Assembly (NCBI RefSeq): GCF_002902965.1
Contig: NZ_CP026106.1
Location: forward strand, 310,001 to 374,000
DNA length: 64,000 nucleotides
Direction: 5' to 3'
From: Paraburkholderia hospita
Lineage (GTDB): Bacteria > Pseudomonadota > Gammaproteobacteria > Burkholderiales > Burkholderiaceae
The notes beneath the pieces were generated by a model that saw only the letters and a program-made list of their open reading frames with translations, searched no databases and had not been told where the DNA came from. Positions within the stretch are counted from its first letter, which is position 1. Every line of letters starts with the position of its first letter. Shown here piece after piece: positions 9,089 through 16,724 of this stretch. Both the position numbers and the translations under genes were made by a program.

Positions 9089-10012
9089 TTACTTCGGCCA
9101 CTCGTCCTTCGCATCGTTGAACAGCTCGGCGACCACGCCGCGCAGCCAGCTTGCGCGCGGATCATTGTGGAACTTGCGATGCCAGTGCTGGCGCAAGTCG
9201 AAGCGGGGCAACGGCAAAGGCGGTTCGACGAGCGTGATCGACGCGTGTTCCGACACGTACGCGAAGCCGATCGCGTGCGGCACGGTTGCGATCAGATCGG
9301 TGCGCGCGAGGATGAACGGCAGGCTCATGAAGTGCGGCGTCTCCAGCACGGCGCGCCGGCGGATGCGTTTTTTCTCCAGATACTGCTCGAGCACTTCCTG
9401 GCTGCGTCCTTCCGCACGCACGACGGCATGCCCAAGGCCGATGAACTGATCGAGCGTGAGCGGCGCGCCCGCGAGCGGATGATCGCTGCGCATCAGACAG
9501 ATGAACCGGTGCGTGAACAGACGCTGCTGGAAGAAGTTGTTACCGGAAAGATCGGGAAAGTAGCCGACGGCGAGATCGACATCGCCCGATTCCAGCCCGC
9601 GCTCGACATGTGCGGGCGGCAGCGATACCGAACGCAGATTCGCATGCGGCGCGCGCTCGGCGAAGAGCTGCAACAGCCGCGGCAGGAACACGATCTCGCC
9701 GACGTCGGACAACGCCAGTGAGAACGTATGCGTCGACGTCGTGGGATCGAAATCCTGCGAGTCGAGCATGCCTTTCTCGATGCGAGCGAGCGCCTCGCGG
9801 GCAGCGGGAATCAGCGCGAGCGCGCGCGGCGTCGGCTCCATGCCGCGCGACGTGCGAACGAACAGCGGGTCGTTGAAATACTCGCGCAAGCGGCCGAGCG
9901 CGGTGCTCACGCGCGGCTGGCTCACGCCGAGACGTTCGGCGGCGCGGCTCACGTTGCGCATGTCTTCGAGCGCGACGAGGTAGGGAATCAGGTTGAGATC
10001 GAGTTCGGCCAT
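9089..10012 (-). CDS. LysR-family transcriptional regulator, divergent to pobA
   Basis: A 307-residue LysR protein. The N-terminal winged helix reads LVALEDMRNVSRAAERLGVS then QPRVSTALGRLREYF; the effector-binding domain follows from about residue 90. It is transcribed away from pobA with 141 bases between them, and a palindrome with the LysR T-N11-A core lies in that gap. It is therefore the likely activator of pobA, responding to 4-hydroxybenzoate or protocatechuate. This is inferred from position; in other bacteria PobR belongs to the AraC or IclR families, so the name pobR is not assigned. Confidence 0.87.
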   Translation of the reverse strand: MAELDLNLIPYLVALEDMRNVSRAAERLGVSQPRVSTALGRLREYFNDPLFVRTSRGMEPTPRALALIPAAREALARIEKGMLDSQDFDPTTSTHTFSLALSDVGEIVFLPRLLQLFAERAPHANLRSVSLPPAHVERGLESGDVDLAVGYFPDLSGNNFFQQRLFTHRFICLMRSDHPLAGAPLTLDQFIGLGHAVVRAEGRSQEVLEQYLEKKRIRRRAVLETPHFMSLPFILARTDLIATVPHAIGFAYVSEHASITLVEPPLPLPRFDLRQHWHRKFHNDPRASWLRGVVAELFNDAKDEWPK

Positions 10013-10052
10013 GCTGGGGTGCGCGGGCGCGGGAAGACGCTCGCGCAGTATC

Positions 10053-10070
10053 GGTTATGCGTATACAACC
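10053..10070. promoter_or_regulatory. Candidate LysR-binding palindrome before pobA
   Basis: GGTT...AACC arms enclose a T-N11-A core (GGTTATGCGTATACAACC) 40 bases from the LysR start and 83 bases before pobA. Position and pattern suit a LysR activation site. It is inferred from sequence only. Confidence 0.45.
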
Positions 10071-10153
10071 TATCCTAAAAATCGCGTTGTCGCATATTCG
10101 GGAAAGCGCCGAGAATCGTTTGAATACCCGAACAAAAGACTCGGAGACGAACG

Positions 10154-11332
10154 ATGCGCACTCAAGTTGCCATTATTGGCGCGGGTCCCGCCGGTCTGCT
10201 GCTGTCGCATCTGCTGCGGCTGGCGGGCGTTGAATCGGTGGTGCTGGAAAGCCGGTCGCGCGAACATTGCGAGCATCGGATACGCGCGGGCGTGCTCGAA
10301 CAGGGCACCGTCGATACGCTCAACGAAGCCGGCCTCGGCGCGCGGATGCAGCGCGAAGGGCTCGTGCATCACGGCATTGAGCTGCTGTTCGAGCGCAAGC
10401 GGCATCGAATCGATCTGACGGCGCTGACGGGCGGCCGCGCGATCACCGTGTATGGTCAGCATGAGGTGGTGTGCGACATGATCGCCGCTGCTGTCGAGCA
10501 CCAGCAACAGCTGTATTTCGACGTGTCCGAAGTGTCGCTGCACGATCTGACGAGCGACAAACCTTGGATTCAGTTCACGCACGATGGCGCAGTGCAGCGT
10601 ATCGACTGCGACTATGTGGCAGGCTGCGACGGCTTTCACGGCGTTGCGCGCGAGTCGATTCCCGCCGATGCGCTGCAAAACTTCGAACGTATCTACCCCT
10701 ACGCATGGCTCGGCATCCTCGCCCACGCCGCGCCGACCTGCGACGAACTCGTCTACGCGCATCACGAGCGCGGCTTCGCGCTCTTCAGCATGCGTTCGCC
10801 GGAGGTGACGCGTCTCTACCTGCAATGCCGTCCCGACGAAGACCTCGCGCAATGGCCCGACGAGCGCATCTGGGCCGAGCTTCACGCGCGCTTCGAGAAT
10901 GACGAAGGCTGGCTGCCCGCCGTCGGCGACATCACGCAGAAGGGCGTGACGCCGATGCGCAGCTTCGTGTGCGAGCCGATGCAGTACGGCCGCCTCTATC
11001 TTGCCGGCGACGCCGCGCACATCGTTCCACCGACGGGCGCAAAAGGCATGAACCTCGCCGTCGCCGACGTGCGCATGCTGTCGAAGGCGCTCGCGGCGCG
11101 CTATCGCGAAGGCCGCGACGATCTGCTCGCCGCTTATTCGGCGACCTGCCTGGAACGCGTCTGGCGCGCCGAGCATTTCTCGTATTTCATGACAAACATG
11201 CTGCATCCGTCGTTCGATGACACGCCGTTCATCAACCGGCTGAAGATGGCCGAGCTGCGGTACGTCGCCCATTCCGATGCGGCGTCGCGGATGCTGGCAG
11301 AGAATTACGTGGGGCTGCCGTTTCGCGATTGA
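10154..11332 (+). CDS. pobA: 4-hydroxybenzoate 3-monooxygenase
   Basis: FAD-dependent hydroxylase converting 4-hydroxybenzoate to protocatechuate with NAD(P)H and O2. The 392-residue length is typical. The N-terminal dinucleotide motif GAGPAGLLLSHLL is followed by RIRAGVLEQGTVDTL, a hallmark of PobA. The FAD-ribityl GD motif (YLAGDAAHIVPPTGAKGMNL) is near residue 280. A GGAGACGA ribosome site precedes the ATG. It supplies protocatechuate to the pca genes 308 bases downstream, which have their own promoter. Confidence 0.96.
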   Translation: MRTQVAIIGAGPAGLLLSHLLRLAGVESVVLESRSREHCEHRIRAGVLEQGTVDTLNEAGLGARMQREGLVHHGIELLFERKRHRIDLTALTGGRAITVYGQHEVVCDMIAAAVEHQQQLYFDVSEVSLHDLTSDKPWIQFTHDGAVQRIDCDYVAGCDGFHGVARESIPADALQNFERIYPYAWLGILAHAAPTCDELVYAHHERGFALFSMRSPEVTRLYLQCRPDEDLAQWPDERIWAELHARFENDEGWLPAVGDITQKGVTPMRSFVCEPMQYGRLYLAGDAAHIVPPTGAKGMNLAVADVRMLSKALAARYREGRDDLLAAYSATCLERVWRAEHFSYFMTNMLHPSFDDTPFINRLKMAELRYVAHSDAASRMLAENYVGLPFRD

Positions 11333-11387
11333 TTTGCGGGCCCGGCGGCAGGCGGAGCGGCATAGGGCAAACCACGAAACCGTTGCC

Positions 11388-11417
11388 TTGACAAGAGACG
11401 CAGGCGCAAACCATAAT
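11388..11417 (+). promoter_or_regulatory. Sigma-70 promoter of the pca operon
   Basis: TTGACA (11388-11393) and CATAAT (11412-11417) are separated by 18 bases, a near-consensus promoter about 225 bases before pcaI. Transcription would start near 11424, placing the inverted motifs at 11428-11461 directly at the start site, a repressor-like position. Confidence 0.65.
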
Positions 11418-11427
11418 GCGCCGGTAC

Positions 11428-11461
11428 GTTCGCTAAACGAAACTGTGTTCGCATTAAGAAC
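11428..11461. promoter_or_regulatory. Tandem IclR/PcaR-like operator candidates
   Basis: Two imperfect palindromes, GTTCGCTAAACGAAAC (11428-11443) and GTTCGCATTAAGAAC (11447-11461), follow the -10 box. They resemble the 15-bp GTTCG-N5-CGNAC type site known for the IclR-family regulator PcaR of Pseudomonas putida pca genes. No IclR gene is in the window, so the regulator would be encoded elsewhere. Confidence 0.5.
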
Positions 11462-11639
11462 TTTTCGCAAGTTCGACGGGCGATAGGGATTGAAGGGCGA
11501 GCCAAACACGCAGGTCTGCATTCCGTCGTCAGCAGACTATGAAGGACGAAAGCGGACGTGGAGACCGTCCGGCGCGCGTTTCGCCAGTTATCTGGTGGAT
11601 CGTGCGGCGCGGATCGACGCGTTTCAGAGGATATTCGAC

Positions 11640-12341
11640 ATGATCAACAAGATTTTCGAGTCACTCCAGTCGGCGGTTGCCGACGTGCATGACGGCGCGA
11701 CCGTCATGATCGGCGGCTTCGGCACGGCGGGCATGCCTTCCGAACTGATCGACGCGCTCATCGAACAGGGCGCGAAAGAGCTCACGATCGTCAACAACAA
11801 CGCCGGCAACGGCGACACAGGCCTCGCCGCGCTGCTCAACGCGAAGCGCGTGCGCAAGATCATCTGCTCGTTCCCCCGTCAGACCGACTCGTACGTGTTC
11901 GACGCGCTCTATCGCGCGGGCGAAATCGAACTGGAACTCGTGCCGCAGGGCAACCTGGCCGAGCGCATCCGCGCTGCGGGCGCAGGCATCGGCGGCTTTT
12001 TCACGCCGACGGGCTACGGTACGAAGCTCGCCGAAGGCAAGGAAACGCGCGAGATCGACGGCAAGCATTACGTGCTGGAAGCGCCGCTGCACGCGGACTT
12101 CGCGCTGATCAAGGCGTACAAGGGCGACCGTTGGGGCAATCTGGTGTATCGCAAGACGGCGCGCAACTTCGGCCCGATCATGGCGAGCGCGGCGAAGACG
12201 GCAATCGTGCAGGTGTCGGAAGTGGTGCCGCTTGGCGCGCTCGACCCGGAAGTGATCGTCACGCCGGGCATCTTCGTGCAGCGTATCGTCGAAGTGCCGC
12301 AGGCGGCCCACGCCTCGCAACGCCCCGAACAAGCCGCCTGA
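11640..12341 (+). CDS. pcaI: 3-oxoadipate CoA-transferase subunit A
   Basis: With PcaJ it transfers CoA from succinyl-CoA to 3-oxoadipate in the beta-ketoadipate pathway. The 233-residue alpha subunit shows the Gly-rich GATVMIGGFGTAGMP near residue 20 and the GFFTPTGYGTKLAEGKE loop near residue 125. The ATG at 11640 matches the family N-terminus MINKIFES; the frame is open 150 bases upstream, but that part has no family similarity. The pcaJ start follows 12 bases after its stop. Confidence 0.95.
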   Translation: MINKIFESLQSAVADVHDGATVMIGGFGTAGMPSELIDALIEQGAKELTIVNNNAGNGDTGLAALLNAKRVRKIICSFPRQTDSYVFDALYRAGEIELELVPQGNLAERIRAAGAGIGGFFTPTGYGTKLAEGKETREIDGKHYVLEAPLHADFALIKAYKGDRWGNLVYRKTARNFGPIMASAAKTAIVQVSEVVPLGALDPEVIVTPGIFVQRIVEVPQAAHASQRPEQAA

Positions 12342-12353
12342 AGGAGACCCGAC

Positions 12354-13013
12354 ATGAAACGACTGACCCGCGATGAAATGGCGAAGCGCGTCGCGCAGGA
12401 CATTCCTGAAGGCGCTTACGTGAACCTCGGCATCGGCGTGCCGACGCTGGTGGCCAACCACCTCGACGCGAGCAAGGAAATCTTCCTGCACAGCGAGAAC
12501 GGCCTGCTCGGCATGGGCCCCGCGCCCGCGAAAGGCGAGGAAGACGACGAACTGATCAACGCCGGCAAGCAGCACGTCACGCTGCTGACGGGCGGCGCGT
12601 TCTTCCACCATTCCGATTCGTTCGCGATGATGCGCGGCGGCCATCTCGACTACTGCGTGCTCGGCGCGTTCCAGGTGTCGTCGAAGGGTGACCTTGCGAA
12701 CTGGCACACGGGCGCACCCGATGCGATTCCCGCTGTCGGCGGCGCGATGGATCTGGCTATCGGCGCGAAGCAGGTGTTCGTGATGATGGAGCATCAGACC
12801 AAGCAGGGCGAAAGCAAGATCGTCGCCGAATGCTCGTACCCGGTGACGGGCGTCGGTTGCGTGGACCGCATCTACACCGACCTCGCGATGATCGACGTGA
12901 CGAAGGACGGCCTCGTCGTGCGCGAAATCTTCTCGGATATCGACTTCGCGGAACTGGAGAAGCTGACGGGCGTCGCGCTGATCGACGGCACGCAGCAGGC
13001 TCGCGCGGCTTGA
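12354..13013 (+). CDS. pcaJ: 3-oxoadipate CoA-transferase subunit B
   Basis: Beta subunit of the 3-oxoadipate:succinyl-CoA transferase. The 219-residue protein carries the catalytic glutamate E48 in FLHSENGLLGMGP, the residue that forms the CoA-thioester intermediate. GGAG lies 8 bases before ATG. It is followed by 143 non-coding bases holding two strong hairpins before pcaB, so expression of pcaIJ and the rest of the operon may be uncoupled. Confidence 0.95.
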   Translation: MKRLTRDEMAKRVAQDIPEGAYVNLGIGVPTLVANHLDASKEIFLHSENGLLGMGPAPAKGEEDDELINAGKQHVTLLTGGAFFHHSDSFAMMRGGHLDYCVLGAFQVSSKGDLANWHTGAPDAIPAVGGAMDLAIGAKQVFVMMEHQTKQGESKIVAECSYPVTGVGCVDRIYTDLAMIDVTKDGLVVREIFSDIDFAELEKLTGVALIDGTQQARAA

Positions 13014-13041
13014 GGCTTGCTCAGGCTGGACACGTAGCAGC

Positions 13042-13108
13042 CACGCGCGCGCAAATGCGCGCGTGACCTCGGCGCGGCGTTCGGCGACAATGAAGCCGAA
13101 CGCCGCGC
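13042..13108 (+). terminator. Two successive stem-loops between pcaJ and pcaB
   Basis: First hairpin: CACGCGCGC / GCGCGCGTG (9-bp stem, 13042-13065). Second: a 14-bp perfect stem at 13072-13085 and 13095-13108 with a 9-base loop. Only a short CTTTC follows, so this may be an attenuator or an mRNA processing/stability element within the operon rather than a full terminator. Confidence 0.55.
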
Positions 13109-13156
13109 GCTTTCAGGCGCGACTCAACGCGCATTCATCCCAACGCACAGAACATC

Positions 13157-14539
13157 ATGCTAGAAGCTAGCGCTCGCTTGACTGGCCTGATCTGCGGCAC
13201 GCAGCCGATGAACGACATCTGGTCGCCGCGCGCGACGCTGCAACGGATGCTCGACGTCGAAGCGGCGCTGGCGCGCGCATCGGCGGCACATGGCGTGATT
13301 CCGCAATCGGCCGTTGCCGCCATCGAGGCAACCTGCCGCGCCGACAAGCTCGATGCCGACGCGCTCGGCCGCGACGCCGCGCTCGGCGGCAATCTCGCGA
13401 TTCCCCTCGTCAAGCAACTGACCGCGCGCGTCAAGGACGCCGATGCGGAAGCGTCGAAATTCGTCCATTGGGGCGCGACGAGCCAGGACATCATCGATAC
13501 GGCGACCGTGCTGCAACTGCGCGATTCGTTCGATCTGCTCGACGGCGCCTTGTCATCCACCTGCGATGCGATTGGCGCGCTCGCGCACCAGCATCGCGCG
13601 ACGCCGATGATCGGCCGCACATGGCTGCAACAGGCGCTGCCCATCACGCTCGGTTTGAAGTTCGCGCAGTGGCTCGATGCGCTGCTGCGCCATCGCGAGC
13701 GGCTCGACACGTTGCGCGAGCGCGTGCTCGTGCTGCAATTCGGTGGCGCGGCCGGGACGCTCGCGAGTTTGCGCGACAAGGGCGGCATGGTTGCCGCCGC
13801 GCTGGCGAAAGAATTGAGTCTGCAAATGCCCGCTGTGCCGTGGCACACGCAGCGCGACCGCATCGCCGAAACGGCGTCGTTCTTCGGCATGTTGATCGGC
13901 ACACTCGGCAAGATTGCGCGCGATATCTCGCTGCAAATGCAGACCGAACTCGGTGAACTCGGCGAGCCGGTTGCCGCCGGCAAAGGCGGCTCGTCGACGA
14001 TGCCGCACAAGCGCAACCCGGTCGGCTGCGCAGCCGTGCTGACGGCGGCGGCGCGCGCGCCTGGCCTCGTCGCAACGGTGTTCGGTGGCATGGTGCAGGA
14101 GCACGAGCGCGCGCTCGGCGGCTGGCAGGCCGAATGGGACGCGCTGCCCGATCTCGCGCGTCTCGCGGGCGGTGCGCTGGCGAACATCGAACAGATCGCG
14201 CAGGGACTCGAAGTGAACGTCGAGCGGCTCGCGGCGAATCTCGAGGTGACGCATGGGCTGATTCTCGGCGAAGCGGTGATGCTCGCGCTCGGCGACAGAA
14301 TCGGCCGGATGGACGCGCATCATCTCGTCGAGCATGCGTCGAAAGAGGCTGTGAAGAGCGGCAAGACGCTCTTCGACGTGCTGGCTGCCGATGCGGCCGT
14401 CACTCAACATCTGCCCGTCGAGCAACTCAGGCGTCTGCTCGATCCGGCGCATTACGTGGGCAGCGCGCACGCTTTCGTGGACGCCGTGCTGGCTCTTCAT
14501 ACCGCGCGCAAAGCACGCGTGAACCAACATCAGGAGTAA
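13157..14539 (+). CDS. pcaB: 3-carboxy-cis,cis-muconate cycloisomerase
   Basis: Converts 3-carboxy-cis,cis-muconate to 4-carboxymuconolactone. The 460-residue protein belongs to the fumarase/aspartase superfamily: GSSTMPHKRNPVG near residue 280 is the superfamily signature with the catalytic loop Ser, and VHWGATSQDIIDTA near residue 105 is the second conserved block. It lies 4 bases before pcaD. Its start is close to the intergenic hairpins and has only a weak ribosome site. Confidence 0.95.
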   Translation: MLEASARLTGLICGTQPMNDIWSPRATLQRMLDVEAALARASAAHGVIPQSAVAAIEATCRADKLDADALGRDAALGGNLAIPLVKQLTARVKDADAEASKFVHWGATSQDIIDTATVLQLRDSFDLLDGALSSTCDAIGALAHQHRATPMIGRTWLQQALPITLGLKFAQWLDALLRHRERLDTLRERVLVLQFGGAAGTLASLRDKGGMVAAALAKELSLQMPAVPWHTQRDRIAETASFFGMLIGTLGKIARDISLQMQTELGELGEPVAAGKGGSSTMPHKRNPVGCAAVLTAAARAPGLVATVFGGMVQEHERALGGWQAEWDALPDLARLAGGALANIEQIAQGLEVNVERLAANLEVTHGLILGEAVMLALGDRIGRMDAHHLVEHASKEAVKSGKTLFDVLAADAAVTQHLPVEQLRRLLDPAHYVGSAHAFVDAVLALHTARKARVNQHQE

Positions 14540-14543
14540 AGGA

Positions 14544-15335
14544 ATGCCTTACGCCGCAGTCAATGGCATCGAGCTTCACTACCGGATCGACGGCGACCGG
14601 CACGGCAACGCGCCGTGGCTCGTGCTGTCGAATTCGCTCGGCACCGACCTGTCGATGTGGACGCCGCAGGTTGCCGAATTCGCGAAGCACTTTCGCGTGC
14701 TGCGTTACGACACGCGCGGCCACGGCCATTCGGAAGCGCCGAAGGGACCGTATTCGATCGAGCAATTGACGGGCGATGTGATCGGCCTGCTCGATACGCT
14801 GAAGATCGCACGCGCGAATTTCTGCGGCATTTCGATGGGCGGGTTGACGGGCGTCGGCCTGGCGGCGCGCCACGCGGACCGTATCGATCGTGTCGTGCTG
14901 TGCAATACGGCGGCGCGCATCGGCTCGCCGGAAGTCTGGGTGCCGCGCGCGGCGCGTGCGCGCACGGAAGGCATGCTCGCGTTGTCGGATGCTGTGTTGC
15001 CGCGCTGGTTCACGGCGGAGTTCATTGCACGCGAGCCGATCGTGTTCAATTATGTGCGCGACGTTTTTGTGCACACCGATAGGGAAGGCTACGCGCTGAA
15101 CTGCGAAGCGATCAATGCGACGGATCTGCGGCCCGAGACGCCTGGCATCAAGGCGCCCGCGCTTGTGATTTCGGGTACGCATGATCTCGCCGCGACGCCA
15201 GCTCAAGGCCGCGAACTGGCGGCGGCGATTCCGGGCGCGCGGTATGTCGAACTGGATGCGTCGCATATCTCGAACATCGAAGTTTCCGACATGTTCACGA
15301 AGACCGTGCTCGATTTTCTGAAGGGGCAGCGATGA
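14544..15335 (+). CDS. pcaD: 3-oxoadipate enol-lactonase
   Basis: Alpha/beta hydrolase that opens 3-oxoadipate enol-lactone to 3-oxoadipate. The 263-residue protein has the nucleophile elbow GISMGG (S97), an acid residue in VISGTHDLA and the catalytic His in DASHISNIE near residue 242. It starts 4 bases after pcaB and overlaps pcaC by 4 bases (ATGA). It is separate from PcaC, unlike the PcaL fusions of actinobacteria. Confidence 0.95.
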   Translation: MPYAAVNGIELHYRIDGDRHGNAPWLVLSNSLGTDLSMWTPQVAEFAKHFRVLRYDTRGHGHSEAPKGPYSIEQLTGDVIGLLDTLKIARANFCGISMGGLTGVGLAARHADRIDRVVLCNTAARIGSPEVWVPRAARARTEGMLALSDAVLPRWFTAEFIAREPIVFNYVRDVFVHTDREGYALNCEAINATDLRPETPGIKAPALVISGTHDLAATPAQGRELAAAIPGARYVELDASHISNIEVSDMFTKTVLDFLKGQR

Positions 15336-15730
15336 ACGACGATCAACGATACGAAGCAGGCATGGGCGTGCGCCGCGCGGTGCTGGGCGATGCGCATGTG
15401 GACCGGTCGCTGGTGAATCGCACGGAAGTGACGGAAGAGTTTCAGAATTTCATCACGCGGTATGCGTGGGGTGAGATCTGGACTCGCGACGGGTTGCCGC
15501 GGCATACGCGTAGTTTGCTGACTATTGCGATGATGGTCGCGCTGAATCGCAGCGAGGAGCTTGCTCTGCATTTGCGCGCTGCGCGGAATAATGGGGTGAC
15601 GCGGGAGCAGGTTAAAGAAGTTCTGTTGCAGACTGCTATTTATTGTGGGGTGCCTGCGGCGAATTCTGCTTTTCATCTGGCTGATAAGGTTTTTAAGGAG
15701 CAGGATGAGCAGGATGCCGGGAAGGGTTAG
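15332..15730 (+). CDS. pcaC: 4-carboxymuconolactone decarboxylase
   Basis: Decarboxylates 4-carboxymuconolactone to 3-oxoadipate enol-lactone. The 132-residue AhpD-fold protein contains NRTEVTEEFQNFITRYAWG near the N-terminus and the helix pair HLRAARNNGVTREQVKEVL then TAIYCGVPAANSAF. It is the last gene of the pcaIJBDC run. Codon usage becomes visibly less GC-biased towards its end (ttt, aat, ggg codons), just before the repeat-rich intergenic region. Confidence 0.95.
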   Translation: MNDDQRYEAGMGVRRAVLGDAHVDRSLVNRTEVTEEFQNFITRYAWGEIWTRDGLPRHTRSLLTIAMMVALNRSEELALHLRAARNNGVTREQVKEVLLQTAIYCGVPAANSAFHLADKVFKEQDEQDAGKG

Positions 15731-15859
15731 TCTCGGGTAGTGGTTTTTTTTGGCGAAGCCGTTGTGATTGTGGGTCACGCGGCTTTTGTTTTTTTAACCG
15801 GTGCATGTGATGCGCCTATGCGGCGCGGGCGGTTTGGTTTCGGTTTGCTCGTGGTTGCG

Positions 15860-16516
15860 CTGGCATCCGCGTTATGCCTTCGTGCTTCAAGCGTCGCCCC
15901 TGTGCGGGGCGGCACCTACTTTTCTTTGCCGCCGCAAAGAAAAGTAGGCAAAAGAAAGCGGCTAACACCGCCAGATCTTCTTCTTGCCTGAGGGCCCCCA
16001 AGGGCCCCGTATTTCACACGGCAACGTATCTGTACGCGTGCGTTGCGAACGCTCTCTCCATACGCCTCACCCGCTTCATGTGCCCGCGTCGCAGCACGCC
16101 GTGCCAGATAGACCTCGGCCGCCCAGGTGGCAAACTGTGTGTAGGCTTTCGCGCCGTACGCGCATCACTCCGGACTGAATCGCAAGGTTGGTGTTTCTGG
16201 TAAGAGCACTAACCTGTGCGGTGCGACAACCTACACACAGTTTGCCACCTGGGCGGCACAAACCATTCGCTGCTGCTGGCCCTTGTACGGGTGTCTGAAG
16301 TGGGTGAGGCATCAGTTCGAAGCGTTGGCAACGGGCAGGCGATAGCGCGTTACCGCGTGGAGCGCGGGGCCGCCGGGGGCCCTCAGGCAAGAATAAATGT
16401 TGGCGGTGTTAGCCGCTTTCTTTTGCCTACTTTTCTTTGCGGCGGCAAAGAAAAGTAGGTGCCGCCCCGCACAGGGGCGACGCTTGAAGCACGAAGGCAT
16501 AGCGCGGATGCCAGCG
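15860..16516. repeat. Long inverted-repeat intergenic element, copy 1
   Basis: A 657-bp palindromic element fills most of the 994-base gap between pcaC and the liv operon. Outer arms 15860-16001 and 16375-16516 (142 bp each) are inverted copies. An inner 28-bp pair (16118-16145 / 16230-16257, containing CAGGTGGCAAACTGTGTG) is also inverted. Each arm holds a perfect 15-bp stem with a CGCC loop (left arm 15915-15948) and a CCCC-TGTGC-GGGG hairpin. Sequence between these blocks is poorly conserved with copy 2. The small open frames here are on both strands and follow the repeat, so they are not counted as genes. Flanks 15731-15859 and 16517-16724 hold degenerate GGCATCCGCG-type fragments and no gene. 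Confidence 0.85.
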
Positions 16517-16724
16517 AAAACGCAAACATACCGACCGGCAACTCCTGCACACAGAAAGCACACCGCGGATGCCCACCGCAAAGACAGACAGACCACCCCC
16601 ACCGCCCCGCGGCTGCAAACAAAAAACCAAACCGCAGATCAAAAACCCCTGCAAACCAAAAACATTTCCGGTATACCTGTCGCCCGACACAACCTAACCC
16701 CAACCCACCCGCCGCCAGGCAAAA

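Noticed and set aside
10070..12794. Long minus-strand frames opposite pobA, pcaI and pcaJ
   Set aside because: Shadows of well-recognised plus-strand genes.
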